Positions 10,328 through 22,900 of a DNA stretch of 49,348 nucleotides are shown piece by piece. A program made the position numbers and the translations under genes. Numbering within the stretch: the stretch's first letter is position 1; the number at the start of each line of letters is the position of its first letter. Source of the DNA: Triparma columacea (lineage: Eukaryota; Sar; Bolidophyceae; Parmales; Triparmaceae); the NCBI GenBank assembly GCA_030267965.1, contig BRYA01000292.1, positions 28,110 through 77,457 of the forward strand. Reading direction: 5' to 3'. A model generated the notes under the pieces. The model saw only the letters and a program-made list of their open reading frames with translations. It did no database searches and had not been told where the DNA came from.

Positions 10328-12643
10328 TCACTCCGCCTTCAAGTCTCTGACTGGCGCGATGTCCGCCCCTCCCCATGCTCTGCTCATGAGTTTGCTGAGC
10401 GGGCTGGTCTCGTTTGTTGGTAGGACCCTCCCGTCGTCCTTGATGACGTCCTGGAACTCCTTCACGAAGACGTCGATCTTCTCCCTCGTAACGTTCGGCA
10501 TGACCACGACGTGCGCGATGTCGTCCTCGCAGGCGAGCTGCCACCTCTTGATGAAGTTCTCGTCCATCGGCCTCTCCAGGCACACCGTGCTGCTCAGGTC
10601 GTTCAGGCGGCACGTTATGCCCGCGGCGGTGAGGGTGTCGCGGAGGTAGGCGGCGGTCTCGAGGCAGTGCCTGACGTCCTCCTTGATCCCTGAGACGCCC
10701 TTCTTCCTGAGGCTGTACCAGAGGTAGAGAGCGGCCTGCCCGTTCCTGCTACCCATGATTGTCGTGTCGACAGAGTTGAGGTATTCGATCTGAAACGAGC
10801 GAAGCGAAGCAAAGCGAGGGGATGGAGTATAATGTCAGCCCAGTAGTCGTGGTTTGCTTCCACTCTCCGTGTATCGCCATCATCGCTTCCTTATAAAAAT
10901 TCTCACCTTCTGCTCCACCTTCTTGACGTGGCTCTTCCTCGTGAGCGCAATACCGCATGGCATCGGGCAGCCCAGCATCTTGTGTCCGCTGACTGCGATG
11001 CTGTCGATGGGTTTCTCGAAGCTGATCTCCGGTGCGTACTCGATGAATGGCATCATCATGGCGAATAAAGCGCCGTCGCAGTGGATGTGGAACCTGTCGC
11101 GGGTGAAACCGAGGGACTTGAGGATGCGGAGGATGCGGTCGAGGTCGTCGACGGCGCCTTTCACGGTGGTACCGATGTTAACGTTGATAATGGCGGGGCG
11201 GTCGAGGTTCTTGGACAGCTGGGGGGGGCGAAGCGGGGGCGAAGAGGCGGAGCGAAGAGATGACCGAAGGGAGTTAGCTTTTATGAGTTTACTTTAGTTA
11301 TAACCTTTTGGCTTTTTTCCACCCTCACCTCCTTCTCGAGCGCGTCATAGTCAATTTCACCCATAGGGAGGGTGGGGATGCTCTTGGCGTCCATCCTATA
11401 GTACCTAGCAGCCTTGAAGATGCTGCAAGGGTGGAGGGTGGAGGGGCGGGGGGGGGGCGGGTTCGCGAAGCGGCGGCCGATGTGTGTAAGCTGGATTGCA
11501 CGTAAACGTCGCATGAACCCCTTCCTGCTGCGGCTTCTTGAGCCCTCCCCCCCTCCCCCCCTCCCCCCAACGCAGGTTCTCATCTCACCTGTAGTGCGTC
11601 TCCCTGCTGCTGTATAGCACGCCGTTGGGGTGGCACTCCCTGGCCAGGAGGATCCCGTGGAGGTTGCCCTCCGTCCCGCAGGTGGTTACGTAGCCCCAAT
11701 AGTCTGACTTGTCAATCTTCCAGAGGTTGGCGAAGAAATCAATGACGGAGACCTCGAACTGCCGGGAGTGGACGCCGTAGTTGGAGGTAACGAAGGGGTC
11801 GCCGAGATTGTTTATGCTGGGAGAGGCGACGAGCGAGGCGAGTAGTGCGAAAGGGGTTAGAATAGTGGGGCGAGAATAATAATAATAGCAGCGGTGGAGA
11901 GGGCACATGCTTGTACAGAAGTATTCACATGCTCGTTAATGCTCCTTACTCCCTCCTCCTTCAACCCCCCCCCCCCCCCCACTTCTCACCTGTACTTCAT
12001 GAACGGATGTAGCTCAGAGTGGTCGTACATTAGATTGTATGGGTAACCAAAGTGCACCGAGGAGCGGCGCTTTAGGAGTTTGTCATAGGTCTCGAGGATC
12101 TCTGACTCTGACACGTCGGCGACGGGGGCGGAGTGGTCTGAATGGAAAGGGATGGCTACGGCCTCCTTGTCGAGGAGCCTCATTTCCTCGTCGCTGAGGT
12201 TCGCCTCAATCTGATCTCCTGCACCCCAAGCGTCAAACACGGCCCATGGCGATGGAGTCCCTAATAAATTGGGGTCATTGTACTGCAATTGGGAGAAAGA
12301 GGTGGGAAAGAAGTGAGAAAGAAGTGAGAAAGAAGGCAACATGGTGAGAAATTAACCGGGATGGGTTGTGATGGATTGTTTTTAGGGGTAATATGGACGC
12401 TATTGAGATAAAATATGAGGTAGCACGAACAATACGAGGCTGAACACTGTGCACATAGGGACTGTGAAGGCTGAATACGGCCGTGAGTATTCTTTCAGGC
12501 AGGGGCATAAGACGCACCTCACGAATTGGATCAACTTCTCCCTCTATCTCTCCCTTTTCAGGTGTATCAGTTATTGATGAGGCAAATCTATACAACGATC
12601 GACGCGTACAAGCACGTGTAGCAGTACGAGCTAATGAAAACAT
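10328..12643 (-). CDS. PLP-dependent group II decarboxylase, serine/histidine decarboxylase type
   Basis: Predicted 504-residue enzyme. Exons are 12643-12518, 12282-11990, 11816-11589, 11422-11329, 11218-10907 and 10789-10328; every junction is in phase. The order [54 protein letters not shown] and [15 protein letters not shown] is diagnostic. Lys327 in SGHK should hold the PLP cofactor, and Asp295 in HCDGA should contact the pyridine nitrogen. This signature is shared by plant serine decarboxylase (ethanolamine supply for phospholipids) and bacterial histidine decarboxylase; substrate choice cannot be read by eye. The first 25 residues are rich in Arg, Ser and Ala without acids, suggesting mitochondrial import, which would be unusual for plant serine decarboxylases. 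The 3'-most introns end in repeated TTCGCTTCGC sequence. Confidence 0.92.
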
Positions 12644-13075
12644 GACCCAAAAGACAGAGAATGTGTTGGTCACGGGCAGAAAACAAGTTTTTGGTTTTTC
12701 GAGGCCGCCCAACCATCCTGGATAAGAATTTGTTCTGTTCGATAAACTGATTCATGTTACTTTCAATGGGGCCGGAACACAATATTATGCACCAACCTCT
12801 CCTGTTCTGTTCCGTGTCTTACCTTCCATCTCACGTAAAACGTCACTAAAAACATTCATCAAAGAATTTATTACAGACCACATTGCTACGTTCATCCAAC
12901 CAGGTCAAGTTTCACGAACCTAAAAATCTACCATAACGCAATCGGCTAATTCGTCCTCTCGTTTAGCACCCCCACACACCCACTAACTCCCCTCAAACTC
13001 ATCATGTCTTGAAGAAAATTACCCAGAAATTATCTCATACCCTCAACCCCCTTAAACCCCCCCTTCCCTCAACAT
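12644..13075. promoter_or_regulatory. Divergent intergenic region between decarboxylase and aminopeptidase
   Basis: These 432 bp separate two divergent starts. The half nearest the aminopeptidase is rich in C-runs and CACCCCCACACACCC-like sequence on the plus strand. I see no RNA gene, no TATA box and no further coding potential. Confidence 0.4.
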
Positions 13076-15088
13076 ATGCGCATCCCATCCGCCCTATTAC
13101 TAGGTTACCTCTCTCAACTCTCTCAAATGGTCTTCTTAACTCGCTCCTTAACCCTTCTTCCCACAAAATCTTTCCTCAGCCAACACGTCGGTCGTTCCCT
13201 CATCTCAAAAGCACCCCTAACAACCCTTCGTGGAGGCGCTAGCGACGAGGATTCGTTCCCTACTTGGTCCTTCAACGATGCATGCAAGACCATGGAGGTT
13301 TCTCCTCTCCCCAGTGTGGAATTTAAGCTCAAGGACAACCTGCCAAACCTCAGCGAACTTGGGGACGGAAACGCTGTGATTTACGGGGTGGTGGGGGGGG
13401 ATAAGGACGCAGAGGAAGGGTTTAAGCTCGGGGATGGGACACCGGAGAAGTTGTTCGATGAGGAGTTCAGTGGAATCATCCAGGCTTCCATTGAGGAGAA
13501 CGCAGAGGTGAGCCAAGTCGATGACCATGCAACGGCCATGCAGACCACATGTTAACTTCTTCCCCCACCCCTCAACCCCACAGGACTTCAAGAACGGCAC
13601 CTCTGCTGGCGCCTCCATCCCTGTCCTCTCCCTTCCCTCCTCCAACTCCATTCTCAAGGCGTCTCTCACTTCCCTCGGGACCAAGTTTTCCACTCCCTCC
13701 GACGTCCGCTCCGCCGCCTCCTCCCTCGCAACCTCTCTAACTTCCGTCTGCACTTCCACCAAGTGCGCCACCCTCCACGTAACCCTCCCCTCATCCTTCT
13801 CCTCCCACCCCGACGCCCTCCAATCCCTCGTAACCAAGACTCTCGATCTCATGTACACCGACAACCGCTACCGCTCAAAAGCTAACTCAAAGACACCCTT
13901 CTCCTCCCTAACCACCATCAACCTCTACTCGCCCGAATTCCCTTCCAACGCCGAAGCCTCAATCTCAACCGCTGTAGCTCTCAACGCGGGGACGAGTCTT
14001 TGCAAGGACATGGTAAATTCCCCCCCCAACATTCTGAACCCTTTATCAATGTCCGACCTCGCCCGTTCCCTCGCCAAGGATTCCGGCGGTCTCTTAAAGT
14101 GCGAAGTCCTCGGTAGCAAGGAGTGCGAGAAGCGTGGAATGGGTGCGTACCTTGGTGTGGCGAGGGGATCTGAGACGGAACCTCAGTTCATACACCTCAC
14201 GTATACACCAACTTCAACGAAGCCTAAAAGGAAGCTCGCGATCGTCGGAAAGGGTCTGACCTTTGACGCCGGTGGTTACAACATAAAGACCTCCATGATG
14301 GAGCTCATGAAGTTTGACATGGGTGGCTCCGGCGCCACCCTCGGTTCCGCCCTCGCCATCTCCAAGCTCGCACCCCCCAACACAGAGGTACACTTCCTGG
14401 TCGCAGCGTGCGAGAACATGATTAACGAGAGAGCGATGAGACCGGGGGACGTGCTTACGGCGAGCAATGGGAAAACTATTGAGGTACTCAACACGGACGC
14501 GGAGGGGAGGCTAACGCTAGCGGACGCTCTGGTTTACGCGGACAAGGAACTGGGGGCGGAGAAGGTGAGGGGGAAGGGAGTGGGGATGGGGGAGGATTGC
14601 AGCACAACCCTGTAGTAACTCTGGAGGGATATTTGAGAAGCGCATTATGTAAATATGCAAATAACTAAAGCCAACCCGTCACCCCCCCCCTCCCCCACCA
14701 CCAGATCGTCGACCTCGCCACCCTTACCGGTGCGTGCATGGTTGCCCTTGGTAATCAGGTCGCTGGCGTTTGGACGGACAACGACGACCTAGCCAGCGAT
14801 CTCTCCGAGTGCAGCACCGAGACCGGGGACAAGAGCTGGCGCATGCCTCTTGAGAGCGGATACGACGATCAGCTCAAGAGTAAGATCGCCGACATGACGA
14901 ACCTAGGCGGGCGGTACGGCGGGGCGATCACGGCGGCTCTTTTCTTGAAGAAGTTCGTTGACGAGGACAAGCCTTATGCACACATCGACATCGCGGGACC
15001 GGTATGGTCGGATAAGACAGGGGCCACGGGATTCGGGGCTAAGATGATGGCGCAGTGGGTCATGAGGGAGGATGGAGAGACCGAGTAA
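13076..15088 (+). CDS. M17 leucyl aminopeptidase
   Basis: Predicted 598-residue exopeptidase that removes N-terminal amino acids using two metal ions. Exons are 13076-13507, 13584-14564 and 14705-15088, all in phase 0. The C-terminal catalytic domain is complete: VGKGLTFDAGGYNIK (metal ligands Lys367 and Asp372, catalytic Lys379), MKFDMGGSGATLG, CENMINERAMRPGDVLTASNG and LNTDAEGRL (Asp449, Glu451, catalytic Arg453), then IVDLATLTGAC and GGAITAALFLKKFV. The spacing from Lys379 to the next Asp is one residue shorter than in E. coli PepA as I remember it. The N-terminal domain is poorly conserved, as usual. The first 50 residues are hydrophobic then Ser/Arg/Lys-rich with no acids, suggesting organelle import; mitochondrion or plastid cannot be decided. 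Confidence 0.96.
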
Positions 15089-15233
15089 AATATATAGGAA
15101 ACGTCGCTATGGATGAGGTGAAGTCACACAAAGGAATCCCTTTGCTGTCTGGACAGAGAAAGTAAAATAGGAAGGACGATCATTTATGGACAAAGTCACA
15201 AACACACTCTTGTTGTTACAAACGATGAGTCAA

Positions 15234-18200
15234 TCACTGCACCTCCCTCCTCCCCCTCCTGCTACTTCCATCTGTGCTACTGCTCCGGCTTACAGGCCTC
15301 TCCCCGGACGTGGACGGACGACTGAAATGACCCATCGGTGGCGGCACAGCCTCTATAAGCGGTTGCCTCTCTCCCCCCCCATCCCCTCCCTCGTAATCCT
15401 CAAAATCGTCACCATAAACCTCCATAGGGAGTTCCGCAACAGCCTCTTCATTGAAGAAATCCATCTTCTCCCCCACCTCCTCCTCCGCTGGGAACGCTTC
15501 GCTAATGTCAAAACTAACCATTTGGCTCTCCCCATCAGTCCCCGGAACGTTGGGAAAATCCTCAAAATCATCCCCGTAGTCCTCCTCTTCCTCCCCCCCG
15601 CCCTCCTCCTTCTTCTCTTCCCCCCCCTCCTCCTTCTTTCTTTCCCCAACCCCCCTCCCTCCCAGTACCCCCCCACCCCTCCCGCCCTTGCCCGCTTTCT
15701 CCGGCCTCCCGCTTCCAGCCTTGACGCTCCTCGGAGGTCTCCCCCCTCCCCCCTTCCTCCCAGCCCCCCCGGTTCCCCCCCAAGTCATCTTCTGATCTTC
15801 CAACAGGCTCAGGCTGTCTCCGCTGATACTGCTTGCGGCAACACTCGCTTCGTCGAACAAATCCCCTCCCACAACTTGCCCTACGATGGGCGAGAAGTGT
15901 TTCGGAATAGGACCTAGCACGTTCTTCCTGAAGGCCTCCGCCTGGTCCATCATATGCCTTGGCAGCTCCTTCTTCCCAACCTTTAGTTTCTTCAGCTTCT
16001 CCTTCATCAGCCGGTGCTTCTTCCCGTAAGTCTTGCCGGGGTCCATGCTGTACGGGCTGATGCTAGCCTCTACCAAGCTAAGGGCAACGCTGCTTGTCAT
16101 TGTGCTGGCGTTCGTGGCAACGCTTCGCCGAGTAAGCTTGCTGCGATGAGCATTGTGAGTAAGAATTTTAGAATTGAGTGGGGTCGACCGAACTGCAAAC
16201 AAACCGAAGCACCCTCCGTCTTACCTCCTTACGCTCACTATACTGCCCTCCCCGTCCCTCCCCCCCCCAAGGCCGCTCTGGTACTTCTTCCTTTGCTCCT
16301 CCCTCCTGCTCTTCTTCTCCTTCATCATTTCATCGAACTCGGTTTTTTGCTTCTCTAACAGTTCCCTAAGCTCCTTTTTCTTCGCTCTCTTGGCTGCCTT
16401 CATCTCCCTGCCCTTCCTGTCGTTCCAAAGCTTCCAGGCTTCCTCTCCTTCCTGCTTTTTGCGCAACTTCTCCTGCTTCTCGTGGGCCGCCTTGGCCTCC
16501 TTGAAAGCCTGCAAGGATCCGTACTGTTGTGTCATGGCTAGCTTCGACATTAGAATTGCCCTAAACTCATCGATCGGTAACAAGTCAGACGCAAACCTTA
16601 GCGAGTCTACAGTGAGCGAAAGGGGGCGTTAGATATGATACGAGAAATGATAATATATGAGACAGGCCGCCGTCTTTGTCGCATAGGCTCACCTTCCAAA
16701 TCCTTCAACAACTGTCCCCCCTTTTGCCTCCAAAGGTGTCCGATGGCAGCCTTTGCCGACCCATGCTTCCCCGAAACTTTTAGTAATCTCTCCGCTTCTC
16801 TCTTCACAACCTCCCCGGTGGCTTCTTCTAACTTGAAGCAAACAAACACTGCTCTAACTTGGTCGTGAGTCAAACTCGCCGGCCCACTCTCAGGATTCTT
16901 CTCTTCCTTCGCAGTCTCTTCACCCTCTTTCACATTCGCCTTCTCCTCCTCCTCCTCCTCCTCAGCAGCGGCGAATAAAACACCGGCAAGCCCCCCCACC
17001 TCCTTCGCCTCCTCTTTCTTCTCCACCTCCCCAACCACCCTTTTCTCAACCTCGACAAGAACAGAGGCGAAGTCAACAATGTTACTCATTTGCTCCCCGT
17101 TCAACAAATTTAATGGGGGGAGGTCTACCTCCTCCAACTCAGCATTGATGATCTGCTTCAGCCTCTTCTTCCCGTCAACCCCCTTCTTTTTGAGCCAGTA
17201 CTTGAAATGCGCCTCCCCAGCAATCTTTCGTTCCTTCTTCAACCTCAGCCTCGCCGCCTCCAACTGCAGCTTTTGGTCCTCACTGAGTCGGTCTTCGAGG
17301 CTGGGAAGGCGGCCCGTTGGAGCCCTGCTCAGCCTACTCGCGTTTAGCCACTCGGACTGCTTCAGTGACGAATTAAGCATCCTTTCGTCGGCCCCGCTCT
17401 TACCCAAAGCATCCAGGGCAGCACGGTTTGCCTCCACAAAGCGCTCTTCTAGCTCGAACCCCGTCACTTCGCCTACGCTCGACGCCAGAGCTTCGATATC
17501 CTCCTCGCTCATTCTTGGTTCACTCTTCTTTCCAAAGGAAGAATTGGTCCTTCTTATCCTTAGAAAGCCCTTCATCGCCTCGTCCAGCTCTCCCAAATCC
17601 ACATCGCCATCCCCATTCCCGTCCAAGAACGCAATCAACGCCGCCACCTCTTCGTCCGTCAGTTCCATGTCCAGCAAGTCCAACGCCATGGCGAGCTCTC
17701 CGTGACTCAAGCTCCCCTCCCCACTACTGTCATACTCCCTGAAGATGTCCTGAATCTTCTTCTCCTGCTCCCCCTCGGTAATGAACTCATAGAGCCTCCC
17801 CAGGACACTGGCTGCTCCCGACTCCTCGCAAGCAAGGACCTTCGCCTTTATCTCCTCGTCCTTGAGCTGCTTTGCCTGCATTTCAGCCATTCGTTTCTCT
17901 TGCTCCTCCACGGCCTTCCTCATCATAGCCTTTTGGTGCGAAGTTGGTCCTGCCATCGACCGTAGCCCTTCGAAGAGCTCATTCCGGCTTATCTGGCCAT
18001 CTCCACTCTTGTCCATCTCCCTGAACAAATCTATCATCCTCTGCCCCTTCCTTACCATCGAAGCTTCAAGCTCCCTCAAAACCTTGGCAGCCCCGCTCTC
18101 TTCGGCCTCTTTAAGCCTCTTGTTCATCGCCAAGTGCTTCGTCTTTTCGGCCATCTTCTTGTTTATCTTTTTAATGAGTTTCTCCTTGGCAATCTTCTTC

Positions 18201-19846
18201 TTTGCGCGCTCTACGCCAGAGGGGAGGGCCAGTTTTTTTAACCCGGCCTTCATCTCGTCGGGCTCGATTGAGCCCTCCCCGTCCTTGTCCATCATCCTGA
18301 AGAGGTCAATCATGCGTATGTTGGCCTCGTCCATATGAACCTCGAGCCTGACTATGACTGCCCCCGCTTCGGCAGCCTTCGATTCGGACTCCGACGGTTT
18401 GGAAAGCTTTGCAATCGCTGCCTCGAATTCGGGTATAGTGAGGTCGCAGTCCCCATCAGGATCCATGTACTTGAGGAGAGCGTCAATACTTTGGGTACTG
18501 AAGCCACCGAGTCTCTTGAGGCCGACACGAAGTTCCATGCTTGTCACCTCGACAGGGGAGCCCGGGGCACCTGGGTTTGTGTTGCAGAGATTGAACCAGT
18601 CTGTAGGGCTTTCAAAGTCCGGGTGGACCTCCTTAATTTTCTCGAGAAGACTCGTCAGGCATTCCCGTCCTTTCTTCTCAGCGACAGCCGTGGCCCTAGC
18701 CCTGCGGGCATCCCGAAAGCCATTTTCGAACTCGTCTGTTGTTATTCCGTCTCTGTTGGGATCCATGAAGTTCATTACGAGTTCAATGTCTGCGTCAGAG
18801 AAGTCAGATTTCTCTGCGAGGGAGGGACGGAGGGGAAAGAGGAGGAGGTGAGCCCAATAAGCTACTTGAGTGCGTAAGCATGCATCCGAACAAACATCCA
18901 ACTCACCCTCTTCGACCTTGTTGGCTTCCTCCAACTGCTTTTTCAAAGTTTCCATTTCCTTAGCCTGAGCGTCCAAATCAATCGCCTCGTTCGACTGGTC
19001 CCTCCTCGCAATCCTAAACGCAGACTCAAGCTCCTTCATGTCGACCTCACCGTCCTCGGAAGGATCGAGGAAGGAAATAACTTTTGCGATTTCTTCCTCA
19101 TCCACCGAAGCCTTGGCTAAGTCCTCAGCATCCTTGATCGCAGCAGCCATCCTATTGAACTCCTCCAAGGCCGCAGCCTCCTCCTCATTTTCGGCCTCCG
19201 CCTCGTCTTGGTTGTCGGAGGAATTTGTGGGGGGGGCGAAGGCAACGTCAAGGTCACAGAGACGGACATTGTTGCGACAGTTGTAGAAAAGGAAGTTTAC
19301 GAGCGGTTGAATGCTTTCGTGCATGTCGGAGGGGAGGACTTTTGTCAATGCCGCCGTTATCGTTGCCTTGGGCAATGTTTCCTTCTCCTTGTGGGAAGGG
19401 AACATCTTGGAAAGGTTTGGGCGGTGCTTCTGGAGCTCCTCGACGGTCACAGCGAGGGCAGCGGGGAAAGGAGCCTGCCTAGTTCTAGCTGAGAGGACAG
19501 CAAAGACGTACTTTAGGTCCTCATTGGACAAAACTTGAGCATCCTCAGGAGGCGCGTCTGTTGTTAGCCCCAGCAGGGTGAGGACCTCAGAGAAAGGGAC
19601 GTGCTTCGACGAGCTGTAGGAAGCCATCTTCGTCATCAAGATGTCGTCAGAAGAATCGCATATTGACCTGCCCTTTGGTAGCTTAGACTGTCCCCCCTCC
19701 CGATTCACCTTCACCAGCCGAAGGGAGGATTTCTCCATGGCAACTCTGTCCTTTCGAGACATCATCATCTTCTCCTTGAATGCAGCGCTAGAAGGACCCA
19801 AGTTCTCCCGGGTATACGGGAGCAGCGCCGGCGTGCCGGAAGTCAT
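15234..19846 (-). CDS. Large calcium-binding protein with seven EF-hands
   Basis: Predicted 1449-residue protein. Exons are 19846-18907, 18813-16693, 16606-16225 and 16140-15234. The start at 19846 is preferred because the next upstream ATG would overlap the kinesin start on the other strand. Seven EF-hand loops begin near residues 261, 331, 431, 489, 581, 675 and 711, with good ligands such as DKDGEGSIEPDE, DKSGDGQISRNE and DGNGDGDVDLGE. Loops four to six sit inside three tandem units of about 91 residues, each opening with an E(A/S)GA...L..LE helix and containing a (R)MIDLFR-like helix before the loop. The C-terminal third is coiled coil (KKELRELLEKQKTEFDEMMKE), then glycine- and glutamate-rich and probably disordered. 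A cytoskeletal or axonemal calcium sensor is plausible, supported only by the head-to-head kinesin. Confidence 0.88.
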
Positions 19847-19961
19847 GATGTTTTTAACAGAAACTATGAGGAGAAGAGATGCTGTTGTCTCCAGGGTTCC
19901 AGGGTTAGGAAATTCAGAGGGTCTCGGTTTTTTTTGACAAATTGCCCGGCGGTTGTTTAGC
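19847..19961. promoter_or_regulatory. Very short shared promoter, EF-hand gene and kinesin gene
   Basis: Only 115 bp separate the start codons of the minus-strand EF-hand gene and the plus-strand kinesin gene. The layout suggests a bidirectional promoter. An eight-base T run (near 19928-19935) is the only local peculiarity. Confidence 0.4.
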
Positions 19962-22900
19962 ATGTCTGTCTCGATCAAGGTTGCGATTAGATGGTAAGTG
20001 GGCGAGGATGCTATGGACGGGACCTATTGCTACCCGCTTGGGGGGCACAGACCACGGGGGGGAGGCAGGATCTGACAGGCTCAACATCAAACTGTGTAAA
20101 TCTCGGTTGATCTGCCACTCGGGAAAACATGACCACCTTGACATTTCTTCGCCATAATAAAAGTCTCACCCCCCCCTTCCCTCTCCTTCCTTGCGCACCA
20201 GCCGTCCTTGGACGATAGATGACAAACTTGGAGTGGAGATGACACAGAATGGTGAAGAGGAGGGGGAGGTTGAGCTCTTGAATTCAAACTACTCCACCAC
20301 GCGCTTCCCGTACTCATACTCTTGGTGGACCGGGGCGGGATACAAAAAACACGCCAAGTCGAATCTCGACGTTTGCGAGAGGATGAAAATGGTTTCACAG
20401 ACCGATGTCTATGACTCTGTTGGTCAGAAGATCAAAGCCGACTTAATGGACGGAAATGCGGTGGTGCTTTTCGCATACGGTTTGAGCGGGAGCGGAAAGA
20501 CCTTCACCGTCTTCGGACCCGACGCTGCTGACATTCCTGAGGCCTGGTTCAAGCACTCTGAGCCTCACGACCTTTGGGGCCTCTTCCCTCACCTAGCCTA
20601 CGACCTCTTCAAGGAAAAGCAGGACGGGTGGAAGTTCAGTATGATGTACTTTCAGAACGTTGTTGATATTGTGAGGGATTTGATGTCCCCCATGGTTGAC
20701 GAGAAGTCCTACAAGTCTGGTATGAGGAAGGACAAGGACGGGTTCATGAACATTGACTGGTGCCAGGCTGCCACTCTCAAGACTTGGGACGACTTGAGGG
20801 AGCAGTTCATGAAAAGCAACGCAAAGAAGGCAATTAGCCCCACGCAATTTAACCACCAGAGTACCCGCGGACACTGCATCATGACCCTTGAGGTTGAGAT
20901 GCCCATGCCCAGCAACCCCACCATGAAGCAGAAAGGTAGGGTGTACGTGTGCGATCTCGCAGGAACGGAGCCCGCTGGAGACATTTTCTACGCGGACTAC
21001 AAGAAAATCAAGTACATGGAAGATGGCAAGGAAGTCATTGAGCATAAGCTCTTGGGCCCCCACAAAGACCAGAGGAAGACGAAGGAACTTCAGGACCAGG
21101 GAAAGAAAATCAACCTGAGTCTGAGCGAAATGGCCCAGTTCTTCATGAAGATGGCAGATGCTGTGAAGAAGAAGACGCTCAAGCCGGGAAAAAGTATCCC
21201 GGGATGCAACTCTTTCTTCTTGTGCAAGTACCTCAAGGACACCATGCTTCAGGCGAGGACGTACCTTTTCTGCGCCATTAGGCCGGAGGTGACGTACCTC
21301 CCCTACACTTTCTCGACTCTGGGGTTTGCCACGAACGCCAGCGTGATCAAACTTGCCCCCAAGAAGGCCACTGCCAACATGACCGAAAAGGAGCGCAAGC
21401 TCATGGCCGAAATGCAGGAGCTCAAGGACCTCCTCGCCCAGTACCAGTCAGGCGAGATGGGAGGCAAGGGCGGAGCCGATATGGCCGCCCTCCTCGCCGC
21501 CAAGCAGAAGGAGATGGAAGCGGCCATGGACGGTGAAGATGGAAATTCGTCGGCGAAGAATGACGCCATGATGAAGCAACAGGCCGAGGAGTACGGCCGC
21601 AGGGGAATCCACCTCACCCACTTCGAAAAAGACACGAAGTACCCTTACTTCATGAACCTCGACGAGGACCCCTTCAGGTCCAATCGTTTCATGTACCTTT
21701 TGTCCAAGGAGAAGACGGTCTTCGGCCCTGGGGGGGACATCAAGCCCCTTGCGCTCAGCGTCACGAAGAACCACTGCAGCGTCGAGAACTCACACACGGA
21801 TGCTACGGACATCACCAAGGCCTTCGATACTTGCACCCTCGTGGGAGGAGCGGGGGAGACGGTTCACAACGGGAAGAAGGTGAAAAAGGACGAGAGGATC
21901 GCACTTAAGTCCTTCGATCGTGTCGTCATCGGCGGGGAGCTTTTGCTTTTCCGCCAGCCTGGCGTCGACCCGGCCGAGGGCGACCTGCCTACTGCTTCTG
22001 AGGCAGTTGAAGAGTACCAGAACTGCATCGCAAATGCCGACAACGAGCAGCAGAAGGCGCTTGAGGAGCAAATGAGGGCCTTCCAGGCCGAGAAGGACCA
22101 GTGGAAGAAGGATACCGAGAATCAAATGTCTCAGGATGAGATCGCGAAGGAGGAGCACGCTAGGGCTATGGCCGCCGTTGATAGGGAGATCTTGGAGCTC
22201 CTCCCAAAGACAAAAGAACTCAAGAAGATCGTCGGCCTGCTCGATAGGGACTGCCTCACATTTGACGTCACCCTGCAGAGGACGGACGACAAGCTTGGGG
22301 TTCCCAAGGTGAAGGTAAAGGTCATTAACAACTTAACCGACGAGAGCATCATCATCGACCCCTTCGAGTTCATGAAGAGCTACAGCGTCGTCAAGGACGA
22401 AATGATGAGGCTAAGTATGGCCATTGAGAGCGGAAGGGACTACGAAGTCGACGAGGACAAGGACCCCATCAAGATGCTTTTCGACAACACTTTCCAACTC
22501 GGAACTACCACCATCTTCCCCGAGTACCTTATCTACGGACTGAGCACCGACGAGGACGAGGAAAACCAGGACATTAAGAACATAAGCGCTCCTTACAACA
22601 ACGTTGGAAAACTTCAGGTGGTGTGGAACCCCTTGGAGGGGCCGGATGCCGAGTTTGACGAGGACTACATGCCGGAGATTGACGACCCGACCGATCTCAT
22701 CGGGAAGCCGTGGACGTACAGGCTCAAGATCGGAAGCTGCGCCGCCCTCCCCATCATCGTCGATGAGTGCCAGATCTTGTACACTTTCAACGGGCAGGAA
22801 TTCTCCACCGACAAGCTCATGGAGCAGAGCACGCATAACCCCGAGTTCACGTACGAAATGATTCACCACGTCGACTGCGTTGACCAGGAATTCTTGGACT

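Noticed and set aside
15186..15917. 243-codon plus-strand frame over the last exon of the EF-hand gene
   Set aside because: It is the antisense of a Glu/Gly/Lys-rich coding region, giving Pro/Leu/Ser runs; the minus-strand exon is in phase with its neighbours.
20191..20238. Kinesin start inside the long open frame
   Set aside because: The frame opens with TTG, and the first in-frame ATG would remove the first motor strand. The 32-nt upstream exon restores KVAIRCRP, so it was chosen instead.
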